From: an uncultured Bacteroidales bacterium
GTDB lineage: Bacteria; Bacteroidota; Bacteroidia; Bacteroidales; Lentimicrobiaceae
DNA: 5,661 nucleotides
Direction of reading: 5' to 3'
Assembly (NCBI GenBank): GCA_937864935.1
Contig: CALMDN010000097.1
Location: 1-5,661 of the forward strand
The translations under genes were made by a program, and so were the position numbers. Each line of letters begins with the position of its first letter. Positions within the stretch are counted from its first letter, which is position 1. Of the stretch, positions 5,488-5,661 are shown one piece after another. The notes under the pieces were generated by a model that worked only from the letters and a program-made list of their open reading frames with translations, searched no databases and was not told the DNA's origin.

Positions 5488-5661
5488 ATGAAACCACCAT
5501 TCTTAGTTATATCCTTTGTGCTTTTTGCGTTTGCAATTACAGGCAAGTCTTTTGCCCAGGGTGTGTTGATCACCAATGAGCCGGCACCTCCGGCACCGTC
5601 AGCCTTGCTACAAACTTATGGACCGGGAACCGGTGACGGAAATGTATTGTTTACTGGCGAA
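5488..5661 (+). CDS. Third secreted fibre/adhesin-like paralogue, N-terminal fragment
   Basis: An open frame of 58 codons begins with ATG at 5488 and runs off the window end with no stop. It encodes a signal peptide (K2, hydrophobic 5-18) with likely cleavage at A23|Q24, then QGVLITNEPAPPAPSALLQ, which aligns with QGISISET/PDPSAMLD and QGVAINET/PDPSAMLD of the two upstream proteins. After that it departs: YGPGTGDGNVLFTGE. From memory, Bacteroidota proteins with a GxGxGNVLFTGE start often continue into YadA-head-like repeats and may end in an S74 chaperone domain, so this may be the largest fibre of the set; that is inference about sequence outside the window. It lies 73 bp after its neighbour on the same strand, with an A-rich leader and no Shine-Dalgarno. 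The coding call is secure because of the signal peptide and homology. Confidence 0.8.
   Translation, partial: MKPPFLVISFVLFAFAITGKSFAQGVLITNEPAPPAPSALLQTYGPGTGDGNVLFTGE

Overview
The window looks like a chromosomal segment of a Bacteroidota bacterium, probably Bacteroidales-like. The ClpP and ClpX sequences have the form I associate with that phylum: a ClpP N-terminus with [10 protein letters not shown], and a ClpX ClpP-docking loop reading IGY instead of IGF. The secreted proteins start with Bacteroidota-style signal peptides cut just before Gln, their start codons lack Shine-Dalgarno sequences, and TAnnTTTG-type -7 promoter boxes are present. No database search was possible, so the taxonomy is inferred.

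Layout. On the minus strand, clpP (1887-2558) is followed by clpX (20-1252), which together make the ATP-dependent ClpXP protease. They are separated by an unusually long 634-bp non-coding gap (1253-1886) full of short palindromes and direct repeats. A TAnnTTTG box just upstream of clpX suggests that clpX has its own promoter. Next comes a 446-bp divergent, increasingly A+T-rich intergenic region (2559-3004). It holds a probable clpP promoter, a perfect 12-bp tandem repeat, three TTTGTTAA copies and a 14-bp perfect palindrome.

On the plus strand, three tandem genes (3005-4126, 4233-5414 and 5488 to beyond the window end) encode secreted proteins. They share an N-terminal module (signal peptide, Q-G start, then P-x-PSA-[ML]-L) and then diverge. 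The first has one GNVGIG repeat, a beta-rich domain and a C-terminal coiled coil. The second has four GIG-type fibre repeats and a beta-sandwich-like C-terminus faintly resembling H-type lectins. The third is cut off after 58 codons. They resemble the tail-fibre/adhesin-like surface proteins common in Bacteroidota and probably form one locus, physically next to but functionally separate from clpXP.

ClpXP is core proteostasis and unremarkable apart from the repeat-filled gap. The more interesting part is the paralogous fibre-like array, whose shared N-terminus and swapped C-termini suggest a modular surface-display or adhesion system. Its function is not established by this sequence.
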